DNA of 64,000 nt from Ustilaginoidea virens (Eukaryota; Ascomycota; Sordariomycetes; Hypocreales; Clavicipitaceae). The stretch covers positions 3,038,001-3,102,000 of the forward strand of contig NC_057318.1 in the NCBI RefSeq assembly GCF_000687475.1, given 5' to 3'. Shown one piece after another: positions 13,701-24,612 of this stretch. Every line of letters starts with the position of its first letter. Positions within the stretch are counted from its first letter, which is position 1. The translations under genes were made by a program, and so were the position numbers. Under the pieces are notes generated by a model that was not told the origin of the DNA, searched no databases, and saw only the letters and a list, made by a program, of their open reading frames with translations.

Positions 13701-14415
13701 TAATAGGTTTAATATTCCGATTATCGCCCTACCTCTAGAGGTAACCTTAAGCTTAATTACCCTAAAGGGGCATATAGCCCTCTTTCTTAGCAACCTTAAA
13801 GAGGGATAAGAATTAGCCTAAGCTGCTATCGCCTTTATATAATAACGATAGTAAGATACTACTAACCGTTTATAATACCTAGCCAAACGCTTCTAGATTA
13901 ATAATTAGATATAATTAAACCTCCGGAATATTAAAACGAACTACCTATATAAAAAGCTCGATTAGGTCTCTACTAAATATACTATTATTACCATCCTATT
14001 ACTACTTAATATCTAGCTTAATATCCTATAAGGCATTTATTTAGTTTTCTATATTAATCTAATTGAATAAGCCGCTTTTAATTTATTACCTAATTAGGTA
14101 ATAACCGATATACAACCTAGGCCCCTATTTATCCTCCCCTAAGACTCTATAAACCTATATAAAGAGTATAAGATTAAGAAGATACTCATAATAAAAAATA
14201 TATAGGGCTAGAAATAGAAACGCAATATACTCGTAAAATAGAAAGGGTATAACTTACCGATATAGGAACCCCTAGAAAACTTTAAGGATACTACTATATA
14301 AGAAATATTCGAGGCTAAATAGGGGGATATTAGGACTTATAATAGGCCTAGCTAGGTCCCAAAATAAGGTCTATTAGACTAGTAAACGATGCTAAACGCC
14401 TATTACTATAAGTAA
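10700..14415 (+). pseudogene. Chromovirus A pol (PR-RT-RH-IN-chromodomain)
   Basis: The aspartic protease has an LINSK motif at about 10750, where LIDSG is expected. Reverse transcriptase covers about 11330-11950 with the catalytic box read as YLNN (11875-11886; YLDD expected). RNase H lies at about 12290-12720. Integrase runs from about 13060 to 14050, with a GH...CQCYR zinc-finger region and SVDFIT at the core. The chromodomain at about 14140-14335 is recognised by ILVK-KGYNLPI-EPLENF. Codons at 10744, 11881 and 14227 are in the same phase, so 3.5 kb has kept its frame while collecting only in-frame stops. That is substitution damage typical of RIP, not indel decay. Confidence 0.9.
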
Positions 14416-14492
14416 AATATAAAATAATAAAAATACTTTAAAAAAAAAAATATAATAAACTAAACTAGGGCCGATATAGGCTCACCCCTAAT

Positions 14493-16250
14493 ATGCCCCC
14501 TCCTAGGGCCACTCTCTATCTCCCTAAGCCTCCTCTTATCCCTATAATAGTATATAGGCTAGTAGCGGCGGGGGTCCTCGCGGGATAAGGCGTATATACA
14601 GACTATATATTAAATAGAAATAATTCCCTATGCGTCTATAATATAATAGAGTCTATAGGCTACCATAAGGCGAATATAGTAGGGGCGCATTAGGAGATAA
14701 TAAGACCCTTTAATAAGATAGGGCCAGGCGATACGGCGTCTATAGCGGTAGCTGCGATAAAGATAGTAAAGGCATAGGGGGCTATAAAGCGGGTTCTGCC
14801 TACTATTACAGGGGTTATAATAGATAACCTTATGCTGGCGGCGGCAAAGCCTTTATATAGTATTAGCCGCCCTAATTATACGATAGTTCCCCTTCTATAT
14901 AATACGCGGGGAGGGCGGGACGAAATAAAGGCAAAGGCAGCTAGGGATATTAAGCTCTAACCTAATACTACTCTATCCTGGCATAATATTCCTAGGCTTC
15001 TACTTGCGTTTCCCTTATAATATTCAGCATAAGGGCGAGATCTATAATAGACCTAGCCTAACGCTAGGAGGGCGTTAACGCCGCAGATATAGTAGAAACT
15101 ATACTAGAGGCATCTTATGGCCCAAATGCTAAATATAGGGCGCGGGGGGCCACCTACTTAGCAGCGAAAGTACAATACTATTAATTATTTAAAGCCCGAA
15201 ACTTAGGGGTTAGGATAATAGTATATGCTTTCTGTATATCTATCTTAAGATAAGCGGGCTCTATAATAGCCCTCCCCTCCTTTACTACTTTAATCTAATT
15301 GTATAAGATGTATCGTAATATAGGGTTCTCCGCAAGATATTAATTAAGCTATACATAAGATATATAAGAATTAGTATAGCTTTTATACCTTTTTGCTCTT
15401 CTATAACGCTTATAAATAGGTAGCTCTTTAGTCGCTTATATATATTTAGTATATCTATCGTATAGGAACTCTTCGTCTTTTGCATACTAATACTCCTTAT
15501 CTAAAGAGTCCCCTTTTAAAAGATAGTTATTAGTAGCGCGGTATAGCTTCTAGGGATAAATAGGACCTAATTCCCCTCCGGCAGGGGTACTACTAGCAGC
15601 AGATAAAGATATATTCAGGTTCTAAATAGGGTTAGTATAAAACACTCGCGATATAGGTAAGGACTTAAGATTTACTAATAGGCTTTATAAATAGGCTAGA
15701 TCGGGTCTTACTATAAAAGGAGTTAGCAGCTAGTTGCAATAGAGATAGAATTCAGTAAGGAATACTAATGTAGAAGGGGCGGAAATAATACTTCAACCGA
15801 TTAGCATACAATATAGGCTTAATGCAGGATAAAAACTTATAATAATGGGGACCTTTAATACTTAGTAATAGCCTTAATAGGAAGAAGGGAAGAAGGAAAA
15901 AAGCCCCTAGCGAAAAACAATAAAGACTATAGGGAGATTTCCAGCCGGCAGCTAGCGAAAAATTTTTTATAACGTTTTTAGCTATACCGGTCAACCTTTA
16001 GCTAGCGGCGTAATAACGAACTTCTATATGCTTCCACTATACTATTCCTAATTAACGACTATACGACTCTTATTAATTATATAGCTATATCTATTACGCT
16101 TACAGACGAATCCTTCCTATACCTAGCAATTAGCCTATATATAGATTTGAGGATATTGCGGCGTAATAATCGGCGATATAATTAGCCCCTAGTAGAGTAC
16201 TAATTAACGATAGAAGGCAATTTTTCCGACTTTAAGGCGGAGGAGGGGGA
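14493..16250 (+). pseudogene. ORF3 of chromovirus A (unknown protein)
   Basis: An extra sense-strand frame after the chromodomain. It begins at ATG 14493 (MPPPRATLYLPKPP) and is readable for about 165 codons with few stops. It then steps by -1 near 15000 into a second frame readable to the polypurine tract. The second part contains GATYLAAKVQYY and VRIIVYAFCISILR. Near 15690 copy A has one extra base compared with C, which shifts its frame; C reads through. The sequence matches no family I know. Candidates are an envelope-like product, a host-derived gene or an accessory factor, and none is supported by a motif. Confidence 0.6.
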
Positions 16251-16252
16251 TA

Positions 16253-16494
16253 TATTACGGGCTCGGGCTACGCCCGCGCTATAATATGGCTAGGACTCAG
16301 GCTGCGCCTGCGACTAGCCTAAGGAGTATCAGTATAAAGTTACGAGGGCTCGCTAAGGACTCGGCCTATACTACATATAGGCATAAATAGACTACTTAGA
16401 GGCCCCTATTCGGGTCCTCTTCCTTTCCTCCTTAGTCTATTTAATATATTTATTCAACGCCTATTCGCAGTAGCCCTAGGGCTAGTCTTTTATA
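16253..16494 (+). repeat. 3' LTR of A, shared with fragment B
   Basis: A 242-bp LTR preceded by the purine tract AAGGCGGAGGAGGGGGA. It starts TATTACGGG (TGTCACGGG with transitions) and ends TCTTTTATA. The leader and gag of another copy follow at once, so one LTR serves two internal regions, as expected after recombination between tandem copies. Confidence 0.9.
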
Positions 16495-17274
16495 TTTAAA
16501 TAGACTCTCTTAGCCTTACTATTATAACCTCACATTATGGAGCTGATAATGCAGGCTATATAAGATATCGAGATGAGTACACCTAGAGAAATGGGTATAG
16601 ACAACCCGAGACCATAACGCCCCCGATGTAATATATATACCTAAGTGGAGCAGCTCGCATTAGGGTTATAATAGATAGAGGCGCAGATACAGACTAATGC
16701 GCAATACCTTACTGCTGTTGCTGCCTTGCTATAGACCCTCTTTGCGAACTAGTTAAATAGCTCTTAGGCCGCCCCCTAACCGGCCCTAATTATATAATAG
16801 AATGCCTCCCTCCCTACGGCTTAGGATACCTAGCTAAAACGCAAGCTAATCCCGATAGGGGACCCCTTTAATAGCAAAAAGGCTATATTTATAGCCTGGC
16901 GGACCTTTATATAATATAAGCTCGAGGTCGATAAGGACTTTATTAAGGATAAGAAGACCTAATAGATATTTATCTTCTAGAACCTTTCGTCTATAGTTTA
17001 ATTATAGGTTACAGCCTTCTTTAAGAATAGTATAGCTTACGATTATAATATAATAAAGTTCTTTAAATACCTCTAATATCTCTTTAAGGACCTATACCGA
17101 TAGGATTGTGCTATTACTAAGCTTAAGCACTCTTTATGCTAAGGCCTTAAGGAACCTTTTGCCGCTTTCTTTATATAATTCGAGGAAAAACTTATGCTTA
17201 TTAGCGGTCTCGGTTGGCCTAAGGAAGTTAAGCTTAAATACCTCCGATTAGCGCTTAATGCTTATATAGCTGAT
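16495..17274 (+). pseudogene. Chromovirus B: leader and N-terminal gag fragment
   Basis: The leader and the first ~700 bp of gag match A (9410-10189) and C (17517-18290) closely. The copy stops at 17274 inside gag, at ...TATAGCTGAT, where the LTR of C begins. The rest of B is absent to the right of C, so this is a recombination product or deletion, not a simple nested insertion. Confidence 0.85.
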
Positions 17275-17516
17275 TGTCACGGGCTCGGGCTACGCCCGCG
17301 CCATAATGTGGCTAGGACTCGGGCTGCGCCCGCGACTAGCCTCAGGAGTATCGGCACGGGGTTACGAGGGCTCGCTAAGGACTCGGCCCGTGCTATATAC
17401 GGGCATAAATAGGCTACTTAGAGGCCCCTATTCGGGCCCTCTCTCTTTCCTCCTTAGTCTATTTAATATATTCATTCGACGCTTATTCGCAGTAGCCCTA
17501 GGGCCAATCCTTTATA
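17275..17516 (+). repeat. 5' LTR of chromovirus C
   Basis: The best-preserved start in the family: TGTCACGGGCTCGGGCTACG. It ends TCCTTTATA. AGTCTATTTAA is present and pairs with TTAAATAGACT just after the LTR, as in A. Confidence 0.92.
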
Positions 17517-17570
17517 TTTAAATAGACTCTCTTAGCCTTACTATTATAACCTTATATTATAAAGCCAATA

Positions 17571-18800
17571 ATGCAGGCTATATAAGATATCGAGATAAGC
17601 ATACCCGGGGAACCGAGTAGAGAGAACCCGAAGCTATAACGCCCCCGACGTAATATATATACCCGAGTAGAGCAGCTTATAGTAAGATTACAGCAGATAG
17701 AGGCATAGATACAGACTAATGCGTAGTACCTTGCTGCTATTACTGCCTTGCTATAGACCTTTCTTACGAACTAGTCAAATAGCTCTTAAAACGCTACCTA
17801 ATTGGCTCCGGTTATATAATAGAATGCCCCCCTCCCTACTGCTTAGGATACCCAGCTAAAGTATAAGCCGATCCCAATAGGGGACCCCTTTAATAGCAAA
17901 AAGGCTATATTTATAGCCTAGCGGACCTTTATATAATATAAGCTCGAGGTCAATAAGGAGTTTATTAGAGACGAGAAGACCTAATAGATATTTATCTTTT
18001 AAAACCTTTTATCTATAGTCTAATTATAGGTCGCGGCCTTCTTTGAGAATAATATAGCTTACGATTATAATATAATAAGGTTCTTTAAATACCTTTAATA
18101 TCTCTTTAAGGACCTATATTGGCAGGATCGTATTATTATTAAGCTTAAGCACTCTTTATGCTAAGGCCTAAAGGAACCTTTTGCCGCCTTTTTCGTTTGA
18201 TTTAAGGAAAAACTTATACTTATTAGTAGTCTTAGTTAGCCTAAAGAAGTTAAATTAGAATACCTCCGATCGGTATTTAACGCTCGTATAGCTAATAAGA
18301 TTATCGGTCTTAAGGTCTCCTATTATAATTACTATTTAGTAGTAAATTATTACTAATAAATTGCTATTAATATCGAGACTAGCCTAACTATTAACTATTA
18401 ATCAGGCTTAGCCTATTCCCGATTAATATACGCCTAGGATTCTAAGGGCAATATATAAATATTAGGCGTTAATAAGCTAGACTCGAAGGGTAATTAGCGC
18501 GCTCTTAGGGCGATATAGGTCTCTAAAGAACGATATAAAAATTATAGGAAAAAAAGCCTCTACCTTCGGTATAGCTCTCCTAAGTATTAGATATTTATAT
18601 ATTACCTACTGCCGGTAATCCGACCTAATATAGCTAAGGTAGCCTTGCTTAATTTATAAGTCGTAAAGGTCGAAAGTAGTAATAAAGATTAGGAAAAAGA
18701 ATAGCTTTTAAACTTAGTTTCATTAGAGGGCTTAAGATGTATATATAGACCCTAGCCTAATTATAGAAGGAATTAAAGGAGATCGCAAAATAAATAGATA
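17571..18800 (+). pseudogene. Chromovirus C gag
   Basis: Collinear with A's gag. The ATG at 17571 corresponds to A's second ATG (9464). Pol is again in the -1 frame relative to this ATG, so the relation is ancestral and not a private indel. The zinc-knuckle region is near 18550-18600 with cysteines eroded. Stops are TAA and TAG. Confidence 0.8.
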
Positions 18801-21800
18801 GATACCCCTTTTTAGTACCAATCTTATATAAATCCTATACCTTTATTAATACCTTAATCGACTCGGGATATAACTATTATAGCGCTATAAGCGAAAAAAT
18901 AGTATAACGGTTAGGCCTCTAACCTATCCGCCTATTATAATATAGGGAAATTAGAATAGTAGTAGATATTTAAAGCCGTTTAGGAGAATATAAGGTAATA
19001 CATTCCTCTATTACCTATATCGTCTATATAGCGATTAATATCGACGGATAGCTATCTATAGTTATACTTTATATTATCCCGGGCCTTATATGCGATATTA
19101 TCCTTAGGATGCTTTAGATAGAGCACTATAATATTATACTATAGGCGAAGTATTGCTAATTAAAGATCAGATCGGTAGGTAGCCTTATTATTATAGAATT
19201 AATAAGAAGACGATAGGGTCTAACCGTAATAAATATCCTTAGCTTAATCTTTTATAGTATACTAAAGCGAGCGAAATACTCTAGGGATCGATCGATTTCT
19301 TTTATAGCGATAAGCTTATAGGAGATAATATATATCCTCTATATTATACTGCTACTTTATTAAGATTCTGCCTTACGATCGTAAGAGCCGTAGGTACTCC
19401 TAATAGAATTATAAGAATTCGCCGACCTTTTCAATAAAGAGAAGGCTTTTAATCTCCCTCTATATTAGGGTATATTAGACTACTATATCTAACTTAAAAA
19501 GACTATAGATGGGAGCTAATTAGACTTACCTTAGGGCTTATTATATAATATACTATAAGACTAGTTACTTAAGGTTTAGAGATAAGTAACTAACCTAATA
19601 GATAAAGGATAGATCTAAGCAAGCTCTTTATTAGTAGTAGTATTAGTCCTACTAGCTAGGAAGGGGAATAGTAGGTAGCGATTTTATATCGACTACTGGG
19701 CCCTTAATAAAGTTATAGTTTAAAACCGATATCCCCTCCTTTTAATTAAAGAGACCTTATAATCCCTCTCTTAGGCGAAATAATTTACTAAGGTTAATAT
19801 ACGTATAGCATTCTATAAGATATATATTATAGAGGGCGCTAAATACTTAACTGTATTCTGTATACGATTTAGATTATTTAAATAGCTTATTATGCTATTT
19901 AGTCTAACCGGGGCCCCTACGACCTTTTAAAGATATATTAATAAAGCCTTAAGGAATACACTAAGAGACTTTATAATTGCCTACCTTGATAATATTTTGA
20001 TCTATATTGGGGGATTAAAGGCAGACTATATAGGGTATATTAAGGAAGTCCTTCGATAATTATAAAAGGCCGGCTTAAATTTAAATCTTAATAAATACGA
20101 CTTTATAGTAAAAGAGGTCTAATACTTAAGATATATTATAACGGCCGGAAAGGAAATCTATTTAGACCCTAAAAAGATTAAAGCTATCTAAAACTAGGAA
20201 GTATCTATAAAATTAAAAGGCGTTTATAGTTTCCTTAGTTTTATTAACTTCTATTACGATTTTATCCTAGACTTCTCCTACCTTATCGACCCTTTAGTTA
20301 GGTTAATAAAAAAAGGGGTCTTATTTTAATAATTAGACGAAAAAGAGGCGGTATTTTAAGCGCTTAAGTAGTATTTTATATCGTCTTTAGTTCTTGCTTA
20401 ATAGGACCCTAATAAAGAGACGGTCCTTAAGGCAGATAGCTCTAGTATAGCATTTAGTAGCTATCTATTGTAGATCGGAGAGGATAGTATATTCTACCCT
20501 ATTATATACTATTCCGCTCGCTTATTAGATGCAGAATAAAACTATACTATATATGATAAAGAACTCTTTATTATTATCTTTTGCCTTAAGGTATAGTTAA
20601 TAGAATTTTATTTAGTAGCCTTCCTTTTTACTATCCTTACTAATTATAAGAACCTAGAGTACTTTACCTAGCTATAAGAAATATCCGAGCGATAAGCCTA
20701 ATAGGCCGAGACTTTAGCGCTTTTTAATTTCTATCTTTAGTATAAGCTTAGGTTATAAGCCTAATGCCTTAATACGCTTTTTCGGTAGGAATAAAAGGCA
20801 GATAAGGCGGAGCTATAAATTAGTTAGATCCTAAAACCGCTATTTATTTTAGCATTCGATATAGATAAGATAGAAAGTAAGAAGATACTAACTTTAGCCT
20901 TAAAGACCACCCTACCCTACGGTTTATATATCTTTACTAACTCCTACCTCTAAACTATTTAAGACCGAGCGATATCCGAAGATAATATATATTAGGCCTA
21001 ATAGATAGTAGTCGCAAATAAGGAATAACGATTTCTAATAGAGGCAGCGATATAAAAATAAATTGCTAATTATACCCTAAATGCATATAGCGTATTCTTT
21101 TACCGGGCATAAGTATAGCTCTTATCGTTTGAGCCCCTAATTACTATAGTAATCTAATATTGCTATAACTTACCTATTGCAGGCTACCTAGGGAAAAACA
21201 CTACCTTTTAACTATTATAATGAGATTATTACTTTAATAATATATCGTCTGAGGTAGCGAGATATATTTAGAATTACCGATACTATAGGGTGCATAAGAG
21301 CCGTTAATTATGCCAGGGCTTATTATAACCGCTACTAATCGCAGACTACTTTTAGTCGTAGATATCGGTCGACTTTATAACTAACCTTTCTACCTATAAT
21401 ATATCTAACCCACGATTCCTTATAGTAATAATAGACTGTTTATTAAAATATATCTAGCTAGAAGCTATACACTTAATAAAAGCAGAAGACTATATAAAGC
21501 GGTTCTAATAGTACTAATAGCGCTTTTATAATTTTCCTAAGGAGATTATTAGTAATTAAAGTTCGGATTAGGTAGGCTAATTTTAGTCTACGCTTTATAA
21601 ATCAGCTAAGACCAAGCAACTTCTTTCTATAGTATACTATCCCTAAACTAATAGCGGCATAAAGCGAATAAACTAAGAGGTATAGGCGGTCCTCTATATT
21701 ATAGTTTCCTTTAATTAGTACAATTAGCCAAACCATCTTACAGTATATTAACTTGCATTAAATAACCGGATATTATCTATTACCGGGTTTAGCCTAAACC

Positions 21801-22520
21801 GGCTACTTAATAAATTTAATATTCCGATTATCGCCTTACTCCTAGAGATAACCTTAAGCTTAACTACCTTAAAGGGGCATATAGCTCTTTTTCTTAATAA
21901 CCTTAAAGAGGGATAGAAATTAGCCTAGGCTATTATCGCCTTTGTATAGCAATAATAATAAGATACTACTAACCGTTTATAATATCTAGCTAAATGCTTC
22001 TAGGTCGGCGACTAGGTATAGTTAAACCTCTAGAATATTAAAATAAACCGCCTATATAAAAAGCTCGATTAGGTCTCTACTAAATATACTATTATTACCG
22101 TCTTATTACTACTTAATATCTAATTTGATATCCTATAAGGCATTTATCCGGTTTTCTATATTAACCTAATCGAATAGGCTACTTTTAATTTACTATCTAA
22201 TTAGGTAATAACTAATATACGACTTAGGCCCCTATTTATCCTCCCCTAAGACTCTATAAACCTATACGAAGAATATAAGGTTAAAGAAATACTTATAGCA
22301 AAGAATATATAGGGTTAAAGATAGAAATACAATATACTTATAAAATAGAAAGGGTATAACTTACCGATATAAGAACCCCTAGAAAACTTTAAGGATACTA
22401 CTATATAGGAAATATTTAAGGCTAAATGGGGGGATATTAGAACTTATAATAGGCCTAGCCGGGTCCCGAAATAGGGTCTATTAGACCGGTAAATAATACT
22501 AAACGCCTACTACTATTAAA
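18800..22520 (+). pseudogene. Chromovirus C pol (PR-RT-RH-IN-chromodomain)
   Basis: The protease motif LIDSG lies near 18855. The RT catalytic box is YLDN at 19982-19993 within AYLDNILIY. RNase H is at about 20400-20800, integrase at about 21150-22150 with SVDFIT near 21370, and the chromodomain at about 22255-22440. Codons at 19982 and 22334 share a phase, so the frame is kept while stops accumulate. It is catalytically dead as read: the YLDD box is altered and stops are frequent. Confidence 0.9.
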
Positions 22521-22613
22521 AATAAAATAAAATAATAAAAATACGCCTAAAAAAAAAAAAAAAAAATATAATATAATAAACTAAACTGGGGCCGATATAG
22601 GCTTAACCTTAAT

Positions 22614-24350
22614 ATACCCCTTTTTAGGGCTACTCTCTATCTCCTTAAGCCTCCTCCTACTCTTATAGCGGTATATAAGCTAATAATAGTAGGGGTCTTT
22701 ATAGAGTAGGGCGTATATATAGGCTATATATTAGATGGGGATAATTCCCTATATATTTATAATATAATAGAGTCTATAGGATACCGTAAGGCAAATACAG
22801 CAGGGGCGTACTAAAAGACAATAAGACCCTTTAACGAGATAGGGCTAAATAATATAGTATCTATAGAGGCGGCTGCAATAAAGATAGCAAAGGCGTAGGG
22901 GGCTATAGAGCAGGATCTGCCTACTACTATAGGGGTTATACTAGATAACCTTATGCTAGCGGTAGTAGAGCCTCTATATAATACCAGCTGCTTTAGTCGT
23001 ATGATAATTCCCCCCCTATATAATATGCGGGGAAGGCGGGCCGAGATAGGGGTAGAGGTAATCAGGGACGTTAAGCTCTAACCTAATACTACTCTATCCT
23101 AGTATAATATTCCCAGGCTTCTACTTATATCTCCCTTATAATATTTAAAATAGGAGCGAGATCTATAATAGACCTAGCCTAGCGCCGCGAGGGCGTTAAT
23201 GCTATAGATATAATAGAAATTATGCCGGTAGTATCTCTTAGCCCGAATGCTAAATATAGGGCGCTAGGGGCCACCTACTCGGCAGTAAAAGCGTAATACT
23301 ATTAATTATTTAAAGCCTAAAACTTAGGGGTGAGGATAGTAGTATACACTTTCTGTATATCTATCTTAAAACGAGCGGGCTTTACGATAGCCCTCCCCTC
23401 CTTTACTGCTTTAATCTGGCTGCATAAGATGTATTATAGTATAGGGTTCCCTGCGAAATGCTAATTAAGCTATATATAAAATGCATAAAAATTAGTATAG
23501 CTCTTATACCCTTTAGCTCTCCTATAATGCTTATATATAGGCAATTCTCCGGTCGACTATATACGCTTAGTATATCTATTGTATAGAAACTCTTTGTCTT
23601 TTATATACTAATACTCTTTATCTGAGGAGTCCCCCTCTAGGAGATAATCGCCAGCGGTATAATATAGCTTCTAGAGATAAGTAGGGCTCGATCCCTCCTT
23701 AGTAGGGGCACTTCTAGCGGCAGATAAAGATATATTCGGGCTCTAAATAGGGTTAGTATAAAACGCTTATAATAGAGGTAGGGACTTAAGACTTACTAAT
23801 AGGCTTTATAATAGGCTAGACCGGGTCTTACTACAAAAGGAGTTAGCAGCCGGTTGCAATAGAGATAGAATTCAATAAGGAATACTAATATAAGCGGGAT
23901 GGAAATAATACTTTAACCGATTAGCATATAATATAGGCTTAATATAGGATAAAACTTACAACAATAGGGATTTTCAATACTTATTGATAGCCTTAATAAG
24001 AAGAAGGGAAGAAAGAAAAAAGCCCTAACGAGGAAAAATAAAGACTATAGGGAGATTTCTAGCCAGCAGCTAGCGAAAATTTTTTTATAATATTCCCAGC
24101 TGCATCGGTTAACCTTTAGCTAGTAGCGCAACGATAAACTTCTACGCGCTTCTACTATACTATTCCTAATTAATGACTATACGACTCCTATTAATTGTAT
24201 AGCTATATCCGCTATAGTTATAGACGAATCCTTCCTATATCTGGCAATTGGCCTATATATGGATTTAAGGATATAGCGATGTAGTAATCGGCGATATAAT
24301 TGGTCCCTAGTGGAAGATTGATTGATAACGGAAGGCGATTTTTCTGATTC
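22614..24350 (+). pseudogene. ORF3 of chromovirus C (unknown protein)
   Basis: Same position and phase pattern as in A and D. The start codon has become ATA at 22614, as RIP of TpG would produce. The first frame runs about 165 codons. After a -1 step near 23110 the second frame is readable to about 24340 with only TAA/TAG stops. It includes GFTIALPSFTALIWLHKMYY and DRVLLQKELAAGCNRDRIQ. This copy lacks the extra base that shifts A near 15690 and is the best template for a family search. Function unknown. Confidence 0.6.
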
Positions 24351-24370
24351 TAAGGCGGAGAAGGGGGGTA

Positions 24371-24612
24371 TATTATGGGCTCGGGCTATACCTGCGCTAT
24401 AATATGGCTAGGACTCAGGCTGCGCCTACGACTAGCCTTAGGAGTATCGGTATAGGGTCACGAGGGCTCGCTAAGGACTCGGCCCGTGCTACGTATGGGC
24501 ATAAATAGGCTACTTAGAGGCCCCTATTCGGGCCCTCTCTCTTTCCTCCTTAGTCTATTTAATATATTCATTCGACGCCTATTCGCAGTAGCCCTAGGGC
24601 CAGTCCTTTACA
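24371..24612 (+). repeat. 3' LTR of chromovirus C
   Basis: A 242-bp LTR preceded by the polypurine tract AAGGCGGAGAAGGGGGGTA. It starts TATTATGGGC and ends TCCTTTACA, keeping the canonical CA end. The RNase H end of copia O follows directly. Confidence 0.92.

Larger units (their letters stand above)
9168..16494 (+). mobile_element. Complete Ty3/gypsy chromovirus A
   Basis: The element has two 242-bp LTRs (9168-9409 and 16253-16494), gag, pol with a C-terminal chromodomain, ORF3 and a polypurine tract (about 16234-16250) against the 3' LTR. Total length is 7327 bp. The left flank interrupts D's gag. The right flank runs straight into another copy's leader, so no target-site duplication remains. 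The chromodomain after integrase places it with the chromovirus lineage, where it is known to guide integration to heterochromatin. All frames carry many TAA/TAG codons, so it is not autonomous. Confidence 0.92.
17275..24612 (+). mobile_element. Complete Ty3/gypsy chromovirus C
   Basis: LTRs lie at 17275-17516 and 24371-24612 (242 bp each), with an internal region collinear with A. The left flank is CTGAT (gag of B) and the right flank is GGCGA (RNase H end of copia O), so there is no target-site duplication. The two ends probably derive from different insertion events joined by recombination. Total length is 7338 bp. Confidence 0.9.

Noticed and set aside
15285..15994. Two minus-strand ORFs (66 and 80 codons) in the ORF3 region of chromovirus A
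   Set aside because: They lie opposite the sense ORF3 frame. The matching antisense frame in D is also fairly open, but sense has the shared ATG in A and D and better protein character. TGA is rare on both strands here, which inflates antisense ORFs.
17194..17521. Two plus-strand ORFs of about 70 codons
   Set aside because: The first reads from gag of B across the junction into the LTR of C, and the second lies within the LTR. Neither reflects a gene.
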